A DNA stretch of 64,000 nt from Roseibium sp. Sym1 (lineage in GTDB: Bacteria > Pseudomonadota > Alphaproteobacteria > Rhizobiales > Stappiaceae): contig NZ_CP114786.1 of the NCBI RefSeq assembly GCF_027359675.1, positions 1,988,501 to 2,052,500 of the forward strand. Direction: 5' to 3'. Positions within the stretch are counted from its first letter, which is position 1; each line of letters begins with the position of its first letter. This document shows, one piece after another, positions 53,199 through 62,748 of the stretch. A model generated the notes under the pieces. That model was not told the DNA's origin. It ran no database searches and worked only from the letters and a program-made list of their open reading frames with translations. The translations under genes and the position numbers were made by a program.

Positions 53199-54383
53199 TC
53201 AGCCGGAAGACCGCCCGAGCAAGCCCGCGTAGACGTCCAGTGTTTTCGAGCACATGGTCTCGACGGAAAAATTCTGGCGGACATGGGCGAGCGCCCGGTC
53301 CGTCATTTCTTTCCGAAGATCCGGATCCTGCTGCAGGGCTTGCCGGATGGCTGTTGCCAGCGCCGCCGGATCTCCCGGCGGAACCCGCCAGCCGGTGCGT
53401 TCTTCCTCGCTGGCCTGCGGCGGTGCCAGCACGGTTTCCGGAACGGCGCCCAGATCAGAGACGATGACAGGCACGGAGGCTGCCTGCGCTTCGACGGCCG
53501 CGCGGCCGAAAGCTTCGGGTTCCGTCGAGGCGACCACCGCCAGATCGGCCAGAGCCATTGCCGCCGGGACATCGGCGCAATGCCCGACCAGCCGCACGCG
53601 ATCCTGCAGGCCATTGTCGGCAATCAGTCTCTTCAGTTCGGCCATGTAACCGTCGCGCCCCTGGGGGTCTCCGGCGAGAATGGCCAGAGGTTTGCCGATC
53701 TCCGCTTCCATCAGATGGGCCATCGCCTCGATCAGCACCTTCTGACCCTTCCACGCGGTCAGGCGCGCCATGTTGACGATGATGGGATGGCCCGAGGGGA
53801 TGCCCCACTGGTCCTTCAGAGCCTGCCGGCGCAGCGCACTGACATTGGCCGGATCGAGGCCCCGAAGGTCCGAGCCGCGCTGGATCACGGTGATCCGGTC
53901 TTTTGAAAAGGGGTGCCGGTCCGCGACAAGACCGGCGATGAAATGAGAATTGGCAATCACCGCATCGCCCCGGGCCATCACGGAATTGTACCAGGCTTTC
54001 AGGGCGTTCGATTGATTGTAGGTGCCGTGATAGGTGGTGACAAATGGCGTCCCGGTTCGGCGCGCGGCCCACAGGGCCGACCAGGCAGGCGCGCGGCTCC
54101 TGGCGTGAACGATGCTGACGTTGCGCAGGCGGATGAGCTCGGCCAGACGGGCTGAATTCTTCCAGATCGTCAGCGGGTTCTTGCACTTGACGGGGAGCGT
54201 TATGTGTTCGGCACCGCAGGCCGTCAGGTCCGGGACCAGTTGCCCGCCCTGGCTGACCACGAGGGCCGTGCCGCCCGCCTCGATGATTGCCTTTGCCACG
54301 TCAAGCGTCGTGCGTTCCGCGCCGCCGGAATTCAGGTCCGGGATCACTTGCAGGATCGTGGTTGCTGGAGGCAGCTGCGACAA
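53199..54383 (-). CDS. Glycosyltransferase family 4 protein
   Basis: 394 aa, GT-B fold. N-terminal PDLNSGGAERTTLDVAKAI and C-terminal STEPEAFGRAAVEAQAASVP with the EPE-type motif. TTG start, with GGAG seven bases before it and no earlier or near ATG. Predicted to add a sugar to a surface polysaccharide or lipid A core; the acceptor is unknown. Confidence 0.9.
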   Translation of the reverse strand: MSQLPPATTILQVIPDLNSGGAERTTLDVAKAIIEAGGTALVVSQGGQLVPDLTACGAEHITLPVKCKNPLTIWKNSARLAELIRLRNVSIVHARSRAPAWSALWAARRTGTPFVTTYHGTYNQSNALKAWYNSVMARGDAVIANSHFIAGLVADRHPFSKDRITVIQRGSDLRGLDPANVSALRRQALKDQWGIPSGHPIIVNMARLTAWKGQKVLIEAMAHLMEAEIGKPLAILAGDPQGRDGYMAELKRLIADNGLQDRVRLVGHCADVPAAMALADLAVVASTEPEAFGRAAVEAQAASVPVIVSDLGAVPETVLAPPQASEEERTGWRVPPGDPAALATAIRQALQQDPDLRKEMTDRALAHVRQNFSVETMCSKTLDVYAGLLGRSSG

Positions 54384-54434
54384 GTCGGGTCTCCGGAAAT
54401 CTTTTCAAGACGGGGCGTCTGTGCAAAGGCTTGC

Positions 54435-55238
54435 ATGAAAACGGATCAGCATGAGAGCCATAATATGGGGACGAGCGAACCGCAATTCATCAGCGTCGGA
54501 AAAGATGCCGACATTCGCCGGATCGCGGTGCTGAGACAGCCGGGCCAACAGCCCGGGGTCATGTGGCTGTCCGGGTTCAAGTCCGACATGAACGGCACCA
54601 AGGCGGAAGCGCTCGCGGTTTCCGGGGCGGGCCGCGGCCAGGAGGTCGTGCGTTTCGATTATTCCGGCCATGGCCTGTCCGATGGTGATTTTGAAAAGGC
54701 CTGTGTATCCGACTGGCTGGAAGAGGCCGCAGCCGTGTTCGACGCGTTCTGTTCCGGCGAGACGGTTCTTGTCGGCTCCTCCATGGGCGGCTGGATTGCC
54801 TTGCTCCTGGCCCTGAGCCGCAAGTCCGGCGGCAAGATCAAGGGGCTTGTCCTGATCGCGCCGGCGGTGGATTTCACCGAGGACCTGATGTGGAACCAGC
54901 GTTTTACCGACGAAATTCGGCGGACGATCCTTGAAAAGGGCCGCTGGGAGCAGCCCTCGGCCTACGGGGACGTTCCTTATGTCATCACCCGCAAGCTGAT
55001 CGAGGACGGACGCGATCATCTTCTCTTCGGCAAGCCTTTGCAAACCGGCTGTCCGGTGACGATCCTGCAGGGCGCGGAGGATCCGGACGTGCCCGCCAGC
55101 CATGCCCAAAGGCTTGTCGAGGCCCTGCCACAGGACGATGTCACCTTCACCCTGGTGCCCGACGGCGATCACCGCCTGTCGCGCCCGCAGGACATCGAGC
55201 TGCTGCTCAGGGCGGTCGAGGAGATGTCCGGCCGGTAG
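54435..55238 (+). CDS. Alpha/beta hydrolase
   Basis: 267 aa. Oxyanion/strand segment WLSGFKSDMNGTKA, FDYSGHGLSDG, nucleophile elbow GSSMGG (S116), an acid in QGAEDPDVPASH and histidine in DGDHRLS. It resembles small carboxylesterases and the palmitoyl-protein thioesterase-like ABHD10 group. An ATG at 54465 is an alternative start. Confidence 0.88.
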   Translation: MKTDQHESHNMGTSEPQFISVGKDADIRRIAVLRQPGQQPGVMWLSGFKSDMNGTKAEALAVSGAGRGQEVVRFDYSGHGLSDGDFEKACVSDWLEEAAAVFDAFCSGETVLVGSSMGGWIALLLALSRKSGGKIKGLVLIAPAVDFTEDLMWNQRFTDEIRRTILEKGRWEQPSAYGDVPYVITRKLIEDGRDHLLFGKPLQTGCPVTILQGAEDPDVPASHAQRLVEALPQDDVTFTLVPDGDHRLSRPQDIELLLRAVEEMSGR

Positions 55239-55249
55239 GCGCAATGCCG

Positions 55250-55891
55250 TCAGACCGGCATCGTCTCGGCTCCCTGTTTCCGGACCCGGTACCAGGCCCA
55301 GAACAGGCGGGCGGCGACGGCGCGGTGCGGCGACCAATCGGCTGCGATTGCATCAAGAGCCTTTTGCGGCGGCCTTTCCGGCAGATCGAGTGCCTGATGC
55401 ACGGCGACCTGAAGGGCCAGGTCGCCGCTGGGAAAGACGTCCGGATGACCGGCGCAGAACAACAGGAATATGTCCGCGGTCCAGCGGCCGATGCCCTTGA
55501 CGGCGCACAGCCGGGCATGGGCCTCCTCCGCCGGAGCCTCGGCAAGACGGGCGAGGTCCAGTCCGTCCCGGCAAGCGGCCGACATGGCGCGCAAGGTCCT
55601 GATCTTTGGCCGGGACAGGCCCGCCCCGGCCAGATCCTCGTCTGAAAACCTCTCCAGGTCGTCCGCGGTCAGTGGCGAAACAAGAGCCTGAAGGCGTGCA
55701 AAGATGGCCGCTGCACTGGCAACGGAGACCTGCTGCCCGGTGACGATCTGGGCCAGACCCTCGAAATTCGCCGCGCGGCGGCGCAGGGGAAGCGGGCCGG
55801 CGACCGAGGCGATCCGTGCCAGGCGGCTGTCGGCCGCGACCAGCGCCGCCAGGCCGGTTCGGATGTCATCATCGGTCGCAATCGGCTTCAT
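55250..55891 (-). CDS. alkA: DNA-3-methyladenine glycosylase II
   Basis: 213 aa, HhH-GPD fold. Helix-hairpin-helix AVKGIGRWTADIFLLF (130-145) and catalytic Asp in FPSGDLAL (D157). Removes alkylated bases. It lacks the N-terminal domain of E. coli AlkA, as is common in alphaproteobacteria. Convergent with the hydrolase gene. Confidence 0.92.
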   Translation of the reverse strand: MKPIATDDDIRTGLAALVAADSRLARIASVAGPLPLRRRAANFEGLAQIVTGQQVSVASAAAIFARLQALVSPLTADDLERFSDEDLAGAGLSRPKIRTLRAMSAACRDGLDLARLAEAPAEEAHARLCAVKGIGRWTADIFLLFCAGHPDVFPSGDLALQVAVHQALDLPERPPQKALDAIAADWSPHRAVAARLFWAWYRVRKQGAETMPV

Positions 55892-55968
55892 GGTCGCGAT
55901 CCCTGGTCGCCAAGAGATTGTGCCGGGCCCTCTTGCAAGGGGAGGCCGGAATGATAGGTAGGACCTGA

Positions 55969-56889
55969 ATGATCCGCCCGCGTCAACCCGGCACCGCACC
56001 ACAGATGACCAAACCCGTTTTTCGCTTCGCGCCCTCGCCAAATGGGCATCTGCATCTTGGCCATGCGCTGTCGGCCCTGCTGAATGCCCGCGCCGCGGTC
56101 GCCTTGAGCGGCCGATTGCTGGTGCGGGTGGAGGATATTGACCAGGCCCGCTGCACACCCGGGCTTGAGCTGGAGATGTTTGAAGACCTGGCCTGGCTCG
56201 GCCTGACCTGGGATGAACCGGTCCTGCGGCAGTCGGAGTCCTTTCCCCAGTACCGCGCAGCGCTGGAGCGGCTTCAGGACATGGGGCTGGTCTACCCGGC
56301 CTACCTGACGCGGGCGGAGATCCGGAAACATGTCGCCGGCTTCGAGGCGAACGGCGGCGGTTGGCCCCGCGATCCCGACGGGGCGCCGCTCTATCCCGGT
56401 GATGCCGCCGTGCTCAGCGGCCGGGACATTGCCGAGCGCGCCGATAGCGACGCACCCTTTGCCCTGCGCCTCGACATGAAACAGGCGCTGGAACGGATCG
56501 GCCGGCCGTTGACCTGGCTGGAGGCGGGGGCCGAGGGGGAGGCGCTGTTCGATCCGGCGGTGCCGGTCACGGCGGATCCAGCCGCATGGGGCGACGTGGT
56601 GCTGGCGCGCAAGGATACGCCGACCAGCTATCACCTCTCCGTGGTGGTGGACGACGCCCGCCAGGGCATCACCGATGTGGTCAGGGGCAAGGATCTCTAC
56701 CATGCCACCAGCGTGCACCGGGTGCTGCAGGAACTGCTCCAGCTGGACGCGCCGGTTTACCGGCACCACCGGCTGATTCTGGGCGAGGACGGCCGAAAGC
56801 TGTCGAAGTCGAACAGGGACACCAGCATACGGTCGTTGCGCGAGGCCGGCATGAGCCATGCGGAGCTGCGCAGGCGGATCGGGCTCTAG
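55969..56889 (+). CDS. gluQ: Glutamyl-Q tRNA(Asp) synthetase GluQRS
   Basis: 306 aa truncated GluRS-like enzyme: FAPSPNGHLHLGHALSALLN holds the HIGH-type motif and KLSKS the KMSKS-type one; the anticodon-binding domain is missing. It glutamylates queuosine in tRNA-Asp. The zinc-binding cysteines of the E. coli enzyme are absent in the YPAYLTRAEIRKH region. It overlaps the convergent AEC gene by a few bases. Confidence 0.9.
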   Translation: MIRPRQPGTAPQMTKPVFRFAPSPNGHLHLGHALSALLNARAAVALSGRLLVRVEDIDQARCTPGLELEMFEDLAWLGLTWDEPVLRQSESFPQYRAALERLQDMGLVYPAYLTRAEIRKHVAGFEANGGGWPRDPDGAPLYPGDAAVLSGRDIAERADSDAPFALRLDMKQALERIGRPLTWLEAGAEGEALFDPAVPVTADPAAWGDVVLARKDTPTSYHLSVVVDDARQGITDVVRGKDLYHATSVHRVLQELLQLDAPVYRHHRLILGEDGRKLSKSNRDTSIRSLREAGMSHAELRRRIGL

Positions 56890-57860
56890 GGTAGGCTCAG
56901 GCCGAACCAGGCGTCCAGAAACCATATCCAGAGGCTGGTCGTCACGATCGCGCTCAAGGTCGTGGTGGTGATCGCGTTGGCGGACATGGCATGCCCTGTC
57001 CCGTAGCGGTTGGCGAAGACGTAGGCGTTGACGCCGGTCGGGCAGCTTGCCGTCAGGGTGGCGACGGCGGTCCAGAGCGGCGGCAGCCGGAAGACAAAGT
57101 CACCGATCACGAAGACGGCGGCCGGCAACACGAAGATCTTGATCACGCCGAGCAGGAGCCCCGGCACGACATTGCCGCGCATGCCGTATTGCACGAGGCT
57201 CATTCCGAGCGAGAGCAGTGCCAGGGGCAGGGCCGTGGCGGCGATCCGGTTCAGCACGTCCGCTCCGATCTCCGGAAGTTCAAGTCCGGTCATCCGCCAG
57301 GCAAAAGCGATGATGATCGTGATCACAAGCGGGTTCATGAAGACGGTGCGCAGCGCGCCGACGGCCATCTGCGCGAAAGGCGGGGTGGCGGTGCCGCTGT
57401 CGACCGCCGCCGCGCGCTCCATGATCACGGCCATCCCCACGGTCATGACGGCCAGATGGATCGAGATGATCAGGAGCAGGGGGACAAGGCCGTCGTCGCC
57501 GTAGACCGCCGAGATGAGCGGCAGTCCGACCATGATCGTGTTGGCGAACGCGGCCGAGATGCCGCCGATGGCGCCGGCACGGGCATCGCGCGCAAAGCCT
57601 TTCCGGATGACCAGCGTGCCGAGCGCAAAAGCAATGCCGACGCCGAGGAAATAGGTTACCCAGAGCGCAACGGGCAACCCCGTTGACAGGTCCGCGCCGA
57701 TCAGGGTCCGGAAGACCAGGATCGGAATGGCGACCACATAGACAAACTGGCCGAGCGCCTCGCTGGCGCTTTCCTTGAGCACCTTGAACTTGGCGAGCGC
57801 ATAGCCGATGCCGATCAGGACGAAAACGGGAGCGACAATCGTGAAGGTTTGCGCAAGCAT
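56886..57860 (-). CDS. AEC-family transporter
   Basis: 324 aa, about ten membrane helices in two halves, of the auxin-efflux-carrier type (PVFVLIGIGYALAKFKVL at the start, TASCPTGVNAYVFANRYG late). Relatives move malonate or malate; substrate unknown here. Gene overlaps the end of gluQ on the other strand. Confidence 0.9.
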   Translation of the reverse strand: MLAQTFTIVAPVFVLIGIGYALAKFKVLKESASEALGQFVYVVAIPILVFRTLIGADLSTGLPVALWVTYFLGVGIAFALGTLVIRKGFARDARAGAIGGISAAFANTIMVGLPLISAVYGDDGLVPLLLIISIHLAVMTVGMAVIMERAAAVDSGTATPPFAQMAVGALRTVFMNPLVITIIIAFAWRMTGLELPEIGADVLNRIAATALPLALLSLGMSLVQYGMRGNVVPGLLLGVIKIFVLPAAVFVIGDFVFRLPPLWTAVATLTASCPTGVNAYVFANRYGTGHAMSANAITTTTLSAIVTTSLWIWFLDAWFGLSLP

Positions 57861-58042
57861 GAAAACGTCATTCCGGAACGGTTAGGAACGGGACAGGAAG
57901 GCTGCCGGGTACAACCGGAACGGGACCGGATAGACAGCAGACGGTCATCGGGGTAAGCAACGGTATGAGGCATACTTGGCTTTTTGGCGCCCGCCTGGCA
58001 AGCCCTGTTGATGTCCGGAACAGGTGAAGGAATCGGGGCTGC

Positions 58043-59185
58043 ATGGCGGATCGGGACGAGGACGGTGTCAAGCTTGCGCTGCTGGCCCACGATCTGAGAA
58101 CGCCGCTTGCGGCCATGCGGCTGACCGCCGAGCTCATCGGCAAGGGGCCGCTCAACGGAACCCAGAGCGAACAGCTGTCGATCCTGATCCGCTCCATCGA
58201 TGCACTGACGCAGATGACCGGCGACCTTGTCGCGGAAGCAGGGCCGGGCACCGCGCCGGAGGGGGCTCCGAGCCGGGTTGACGTCGTCGTCGGAGAAGTC
58301 ACCGACCTGTTTCAGATCGCGGCGAACGCCAAGGGCCTCACGCTCGAGCTGCAGGTCGGCGAAGGCGGACGGGACCTTTGGACAGGCAAGTCGGCCGCGC
58401 TGCGGCGCGTGTTGACCACGCTCCTGGACAATGCTGTCAAATACACCGCGACCGGCGGTGTCCATGTGGAGTTGACCGGCTATGAGGCGGGGGACGCGGA
58501 ACACGGTGACGCGGCCCGGGCGAGACTCTCGGTCACGGACAGCGGACCGGGCATAGACCCGGAGGAAGGCGCCCGGTTGTTCCGTCCTTTCGTGCGTGGC
58601 CGCCACGGCCGCGAAACGGGGGCGGGCAGCGGGCTGGGGCTCTGGGGCACCGAACTTCTGGTCGAGGACATGAACGGGCATCTCACGCTTGAGCGGCCCG
58701 AGCGCGGGGGCAGCCGTTTCGTGGTTGATTTCCCCGTTGCAAGGGAAGGCGAGGCCTTGCCGGCTTCCTCCGGAAGCACGCCTGCAGAACAGCCTGTTTC
58801 CGCGCTGCCGCCGATGCATGTGCTTGTGGTCGACGACAATGAGACCAATTGCAGGCTGCTCTCGGCTCTGCTGGAGTCCTTTGGCATTACAGCCGATGTC
58901 GCCCGGTCCGGTGAACAGGCAATCGCACTGGCGGAAAAGGGCCGCTACGATGCGGCGCTCCTGGATCTGCACATGCCGGAAATGAGTGGTGTGGAGACGG
59001 CCGAGCAGTTGCGGGTATTCCGCAGCGAGCGCGAGCTTCCCCTGATTGCGGTCACGGCAGCGTTGGAATCCGCCGGCGATCACCGGCTCGAGGAGGCCGG
59101 GTTCCAGCACATGCTTACCAAACCGCTGTCGCCGGCCGATCTCTATGCTGCCATGCAGCTGGTTCACCGGCTGAAGCGGCAGTAG
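58043..59185 (+). CDS. Sensorless hybrid histidine kinase
   Basis: 380 aa. The protein starts almost at the H-box (LLAHDLRTPLAAM, H16), then N-box LLDNAVKY (N130), G-boxes DSGPGI (166-171) and GSGLGLWG, followed by a receiver with phospho-acceptor D308 (ALLDLHMPEMSG). There is no sensor domain and no membrane helix, so input must come from a partner or from the receiver. No HPt domain and no partner gene nearby. Confidence 0.92.
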   Translation: MADRDEDGVKLALLAHDLRTPLAAMRLTAELIGKGPLNGTQSEQLSILIRSIDALTQMTGDLVAEAGPGTAPEGAPSRVDVVVGEVTDLFQIAANAKGLTLELQVGEGGRDLWTGKSAALRRVLTTLLDNAVKYTATGGVHVELTGYEAGDAEHGDAARARLSVTDSGPGIDPEEGARLFRPFVRGRHGRETGAGSGLGLWGTELLVEDMNGHLTLERPERGGSRFVVDFPVAREGEALPASSGSTPAEQPVSALPPMHVLVVDDNETNCRLLSALLESFGITADVARSGEQAIALAEKGRYDAALLDLHMPEMSGVETAEQLRVFRSERELPLIAVTAALESAGDHRLEEAGFQHMLTKPLSPADLYAAMQLVHRLKRQ

Positions 59186-59276
59186 ACACATCCCAATAGT
59201 CAGGCAAAACCTGACGATCAGGCAATTCCCGAGAAATAGGTGTGCGTTCGATCGCGCCGGCTTGTGGCGGCTGATT

Positions 59277-59906
59277 TCAGCCCGACAACCTCGCCGCGGC
59301 CTCGATCGCGTGTTCGAGCCGGTCGTCGCCCCAGTAAAGTTCTCCGTCTGCAAGGACAAAACTCGGCGCGCCGAAAATGCCGCGCTCTTCGGCGTCCGTT
59401 ACCGCCGCGCGCAGGCCGATCTTGGTTTCCCTGGAATGCGCAGCGGCCAGTGTGCTCTTGGCCGGGGCTCCGGCTTCCAGCAGCAAGTCGGCCATCAGCG
59501 CCTCGTCGGAAATGTCCAGTCCCTGCGCGAACTCGGCAATGAAGACGGCGCGGGTGAATGCTCCGATCCAGGACTGGTCGCGGCCCGCATGGGCGACGCG
59601 GGCGGCCAGGAGGCTCTGTTGCGGGAACGGAACGGGCAGGGAGAAGGGCAGACCATAACCCTCGCAGAGCCGTTCCATGTCACGCAGCATGTAGCTGCCC
59701 TTGGCCTGGTAGAGATTGAAGGGCGAGGTGGACCAACCGTTTTTCTTGAAAATCGGCCCCAGCAGAAATGGACGCCAGACGATCGAGACCTCCCGATCCC
59801 GGGCCAGCGTTTCGATGCGCATTGCAGAAAGATAGCTGTAGGTGGACGCGAATTCGTACCAGAATTCGAGTGTTGGCCGGTCGTTCCGAGGCACTGATTC
59901 ATTCAT
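59277..59906 (-). CDS. 2-hydroxychromene-2-carboxylate isomerase-like (DsbA fold)
   Basis: 209 aa, kappa-class GST/DsbA fold. LEFWYEFASTYSYLSAMRIE near the start with Ser in place of a redox cysteine, and GIFGAPSFVLADGELYWGDDRL at the end are the HCCA-isomerase marks. Uses glutathione. Often acts on aromatic intermediates; here no aromatic pathway lies near. Confidence 0.9.
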   Translation of the reverse strand: MNESVPRNDRPTLEFWYEFASTYSYLSAMRIETLARDREVSIVWRPFLLGPIFKKNGWSTSPFNLYQAKGSYMLRDMERLCEGYGLPFSLPVPFPQQSLLAARVAHAGRDQSWIGAFTRAVFIAEFAQGLDISDEALMADLLLEAGAPAKSTLAAAHSRETKIGLRAAVTDAEERGIFGAPSFVLADGELYWGDDRLEHAIEAAARLSG

Positions 59907-60027
59907 CGTGCCGGAGGATCTAGCGGACGGCGGATTGTTGGGCACCTTCCGAATTCTCCGAATACCCTGTGGCGCCTGCCCGCAGGAGGGGATTGGACAG
60001 GCCGTCGGGATGCGCTAAAGAGCTGCC

Positions 60028-60873
60028 ATGAAGCCGATCCGTCCCGTTTATCATAATCTGAAGCGCCGTCTTGGCAACATGGCCAAGTGGTCAACCGGCC
60101 ATCCCATGCCCGCGGTCGGCCTACTGGTCTGTCTGGTCTCGCTGTTTTTTCTCGCCTTTCCGGAAACGGATCTGCGGGCCAGCGGGCTGTTCTACTACGG
60201 GGACGCGGGGTTTGCGGCGCAGGATGTCGACTTCCTGCGCAAGGTCCGGCATCTCGGGCCGTTTCTCGTTCGCGTCATCGCCGTTTCCTGCGTTGCGGTC
60301 CTGCTCTTGAAGCTTTTCATACCGGGGCGTCCACCGATCCTGCCGCTCAGACAACCACTGTTCCTGCTGTCGACGCTTATCCTGGGACCGGGTGTATTGG
60401 TGAACCTGGTGCTGAAGAACAACTGGGGACGGCCCAGGCCTCGCTCCGTCGAGGAATTCGGCGGCGACCTGCCGTTCCAGCCGGTCTGGAAGATCACCGA
60501 TCACTGCGACAGCAACTGTTCCTTTGTTTCCGGGGAGGCGTCCGCGGCCATGTGGCTGCTGGCCATCGTGTTCCTGCTGCCGGCGAGCTGGCGCAAGGCC
60601 GCGCTGGCCTTCCTGATTCCACTCGGACTGATCCTGTCGGTCAACCGGGTCGCATTCGGCGGTCATTTCCTGTCCGACACCCTGATTTCCTGGGGGCTGA
60701 CGCTGCTTGTCATTCTCACCGTCTACCGGCTGCTCTACATCAGGCAACCGCCGCTGGTGAGCGACCGACAGCTAGATGAATGGTTCACCAGGCGCGGGCG
60801 GGCCTTGCAGCGGCTTCTGGCCGGAGCCGGGCGCCGCCTTCGTGGCGCGGCACGGGTGTTCTCGCAACACTGA
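60028..60873 (+). CDS. PAP2-family membrane phosphatase
   Basis: 281 aa, about six helices. The three PAP2 motifs are KNNWGRPRPR (130-139), CSFVSGEAS (164-172) and NRVAFGGHFLSD (206-217, R207, H213, D217). The second motif has SGE where classical enzymes have SGH, as in a membrane-lipid subgroup. Candidate lipid A or undecaprenyl/phosphatidyl-phosphate phosphatase. Confidence 0.88.
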   Translation: MKPIRPVYHNLKRRLGNMAKWSTGHPMPAVGLLVCLVSLFFLAFPETDLRASGLFYYGDAGFAAQDVDFLRKVRHLGPFLVRVIAVSCVAVLLLKLFIPGRPPILPLRQPLFLLSTLILGPGVLVNLVLKNNWGRPRPRSVEEFGGDLPFQPVWKITDHCDSNCSFVSGEASAAMWLLAIVFLLPASWRKAALAFLIPLGLILSVNRVAFGGHFLSDTLISWGLTLLVILTVYRLLYIRQPPLVSDRQLDEWFTRRGRALQRLLAGAGRRLRGAARVFSQH

Positions 60874-60887
60874 GCCGGTGGCGTTTG

Positions 60888-61145
60888 TCACTTCCGAGGC
60901 CGGGTTCGCTTCAGGATCCTGGCAATTTGCAGCGGCGACCGTTCCTCGACCCAGGTGATTGCGCTGTTCAGGTGCCGGGTCTTGCGGCGGCGGCTGCGCA
61001 GGGAGCGCGCGGCGCTCCGGCTCGTGCCGACGATCACGATCATGCCAAGCGCCAGCAACGGCACACCCGTCGGAATGGGCATCCACACCGTTGCAAGGCC
61101 GGCAAGGATCAGGACTGCCGCGAGAGACCACCACAGGATTTTCAT
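60888..61145 (-). CDS. Small membrane protein (PGPGW-like)
   Basis: 85 aa with two hydrophobic helices (about 2-22 and 26-42) and a very basic tail (RSLRSRRRKTRH). The MPIPTGVPLLALGMIVIV turn between helices is like that of the PGPGW/DUF454-type small membrane proteins. No known function. Convergent with the PAP2 gene, 14 bp apart. Confidence 0.7.
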   Translation of the reverse strand: MKILWWSLAAVLILAGLATVWMPIPTGVPLLALGMIVIVGTSRSAARSLRSRRRKTRHLNSAITWVEERSPLQIARILKRTRPRK

Positions 61146-61204
61146 GGTTCATGCCAAGGGAATTGACCGGGACTGCAATCAATACAGCGCTCTGTGAGAC
61201 GGAT

Positions 61205-61693
61205 TTATGAACCTTGCGGTGCGCCTGATCGCGGTTGTCCGGCTCCCGTCAGCGAATCGAGCAGGTCGACGCAGCCGGCGCGCACCAGCCGCAGGACGTG
61301 GTCAAAGCCGTCCGGACCGCCATAGTAAGGGTCCGGCACGTCCCGTTCAGGGGCATTCAGCAGAAGGCGGATCCGTGCGGATCCGCCGGCGGTCCGGAAC
61401 TTCAGGGTCTCAAGGTTGTCGCGGTCCATGGCCACGATCGTATCGAAACGGTGAAAGTCCTCCGTGCAGACCTGCCGTGCCCGTTGCGCACTGATGTCCA
61501 ATCCGTGCCGGGCGGCGACATCGATCGAACGTGGGTCCGGAGGGTTTCCAATGTGCCAGGCACCGGTGCCCGCCGATTCGACCGTAAACCGGCCGGTCTG
61601 GCCGGCCTCCTCGACGAGCGTGCGGAAAACGCCTTCCGCCAGCGGCGAACGGCAGATATTGCCAAGACAGACAAACAGGACGGCGTGGTTCAC
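61205..61693 (-). CDS. Low-molecular-weight protein tyrosine phosphatase
   Basis: 162 aa from a GTG start after GGAAAGGGAAA. The P-loop CLGNICRS (C9 to R15) and the general acid in VPDPYYGG are present. Dephosphorylates Tyr kinases or sugar phosphates in other bacteria. Single gene. Confidence 0.93.
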   Translation of the reverse strand: MNHAVLFVCLGNICRSPLAEGVFRTLVEEAGQTGRFTVESAGTGAWHIGNPPDPRSIDVAARHGLDISAQRARQVCTEDFHRFDTIVAMDRDNLETLKFRTAGGSARIRLLLNAPERDVPDPYYGGPDGFDHVLRLVRAGCVDLLDSLTGAGQPRSGAPQGS

Positions 61694-61857
61694 ATGTTTC
61701 CCTTTCCGAGGACAGGCGCGAAGCGTGCCGTCTTCGTCCCGGGATTGCAATTGCCGCGTCGCGGGCGCACGGTTCTTTATCGGCCGGACCGGCCCGGTTC
61801 GCCGCAATGATCCGGTGCTGCAGACGGGACAAGCACGAGATCCTGTAGGAGGAGCAG

Positions 61858-62157
61858 ATGGCAGAACGATTGAAACCGGAAGATCGTGCCGCGGGGTTGA
61901 AGGCCTTGCCGGAGTGGCATCTGTGTGAAGGCCGGGAAGCCATATCCAGATCCTTCAAGCTGCACGATTTTCGACAGGCCTTTGCCTTCATGACCCAAAT
62001 CGCGCTTGTTGCGGAAAAGATGAACCATCATCCGGAATGGTCGAATGTCTATCGCAATGTCGACGTCACGCTGTCGACACATGATGTCGGCGGCTTGAGC
62101 CAGCTGGATCTGAAGCTGGCCGCCGAAATCGACAGGATCGCAGGATCTTATGGATAG
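61858..62157 (+). CDS. phhB: 4a-hydroxytetrahydrobiopterin dehydratase
   Basis: 99 aa, pterin-4a-carbinolamine dehydratase. The active-site pattern MNHHPEWSNVY (55-65) and TLSTHDVGGLS (71-81) is complete. Recycles the pterin of an aromatic amino-acid hydroxylase. GGAGGAG lies just before the ATG. Confidence 0.94.
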   Translation: MAERLKPEDRAAGLKALPEWHLCEGREAISRSFKLHDFRQAFAFMTQIALVAEKMNHHPEWSNVYRNVDVTLSTHDVGGLSQLDLKLAAEIDRIAGSYG

Positions 62158-62252
62158 GGTACTCTCCCGCCAAAGGCATCGCCGTCCCGGCTCGCCCTGC
62201 AATTTCAGTCGCTAGCTGACCTGGCCGGATGCGGCACGTGAACGGACTGTGG

Positions 62253-62468
62253 CTAGCCGCCCTTGGCCAGCACAAAGCGATGACCGCTGTCCGTCCGCTC
62301 GGCCTCAAGCAGCGCGTGGCCGTTTTCGCGGCAGAAATGCGGAATATCGATTTCGGCCATGGGGTCGGTGGTGAGCACGGTCAGCCGGTCGCCGTCGTTC
62401 AGGCGCGTCAGGGCCTTGCGGGTCTTGAGGACGGGAAGAGGGCATTTCAGGCCCTTGAGATCAAGCAT
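62253..62468 (-). CDS. TusA-family sulfur carrier
   Basis: 71 aa with the CPxP-type active site KCPLP (C9). Small sulphur-transfer protein for tRNA thiolation or sulphur metabolism. No other tus genes nearby. The start ATG gives MLDLKGLKCPLPVLK. Confidence 0.9.
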   Translation of the reverse strand: MLDLKGLKCPLPVLKTRKALTRLNDGDRLTVLTTDPMAEIDIPHFCRENGHALLEAERTDSGHRFVLAKGG

Positions 62469-62748
62469 GGTCGCTGTCGACACCGAATGGACTCCGTGCA
62501 ATGGCCAGATTTTGCATAACATAGTCTGGAAATCACGGCGGGACAGGCATTCATACAAGTTTAGGAAGTGAAAACTAGGTTGTTTTCACAGGATCTTGCG
62601 GACGCCGACAAAAACCGGCTTGAGCCGGTGCGACGCCTGGATGTGCACACGGACCGGTCGGCGGCTGCAGGCCGGCGGAGCCATGGCAGGTGTTTTCAGG
62701 AAACAATGTCGGCTGCCGGACGTCACGGTGCAGGAGCAGGATGGCTGG

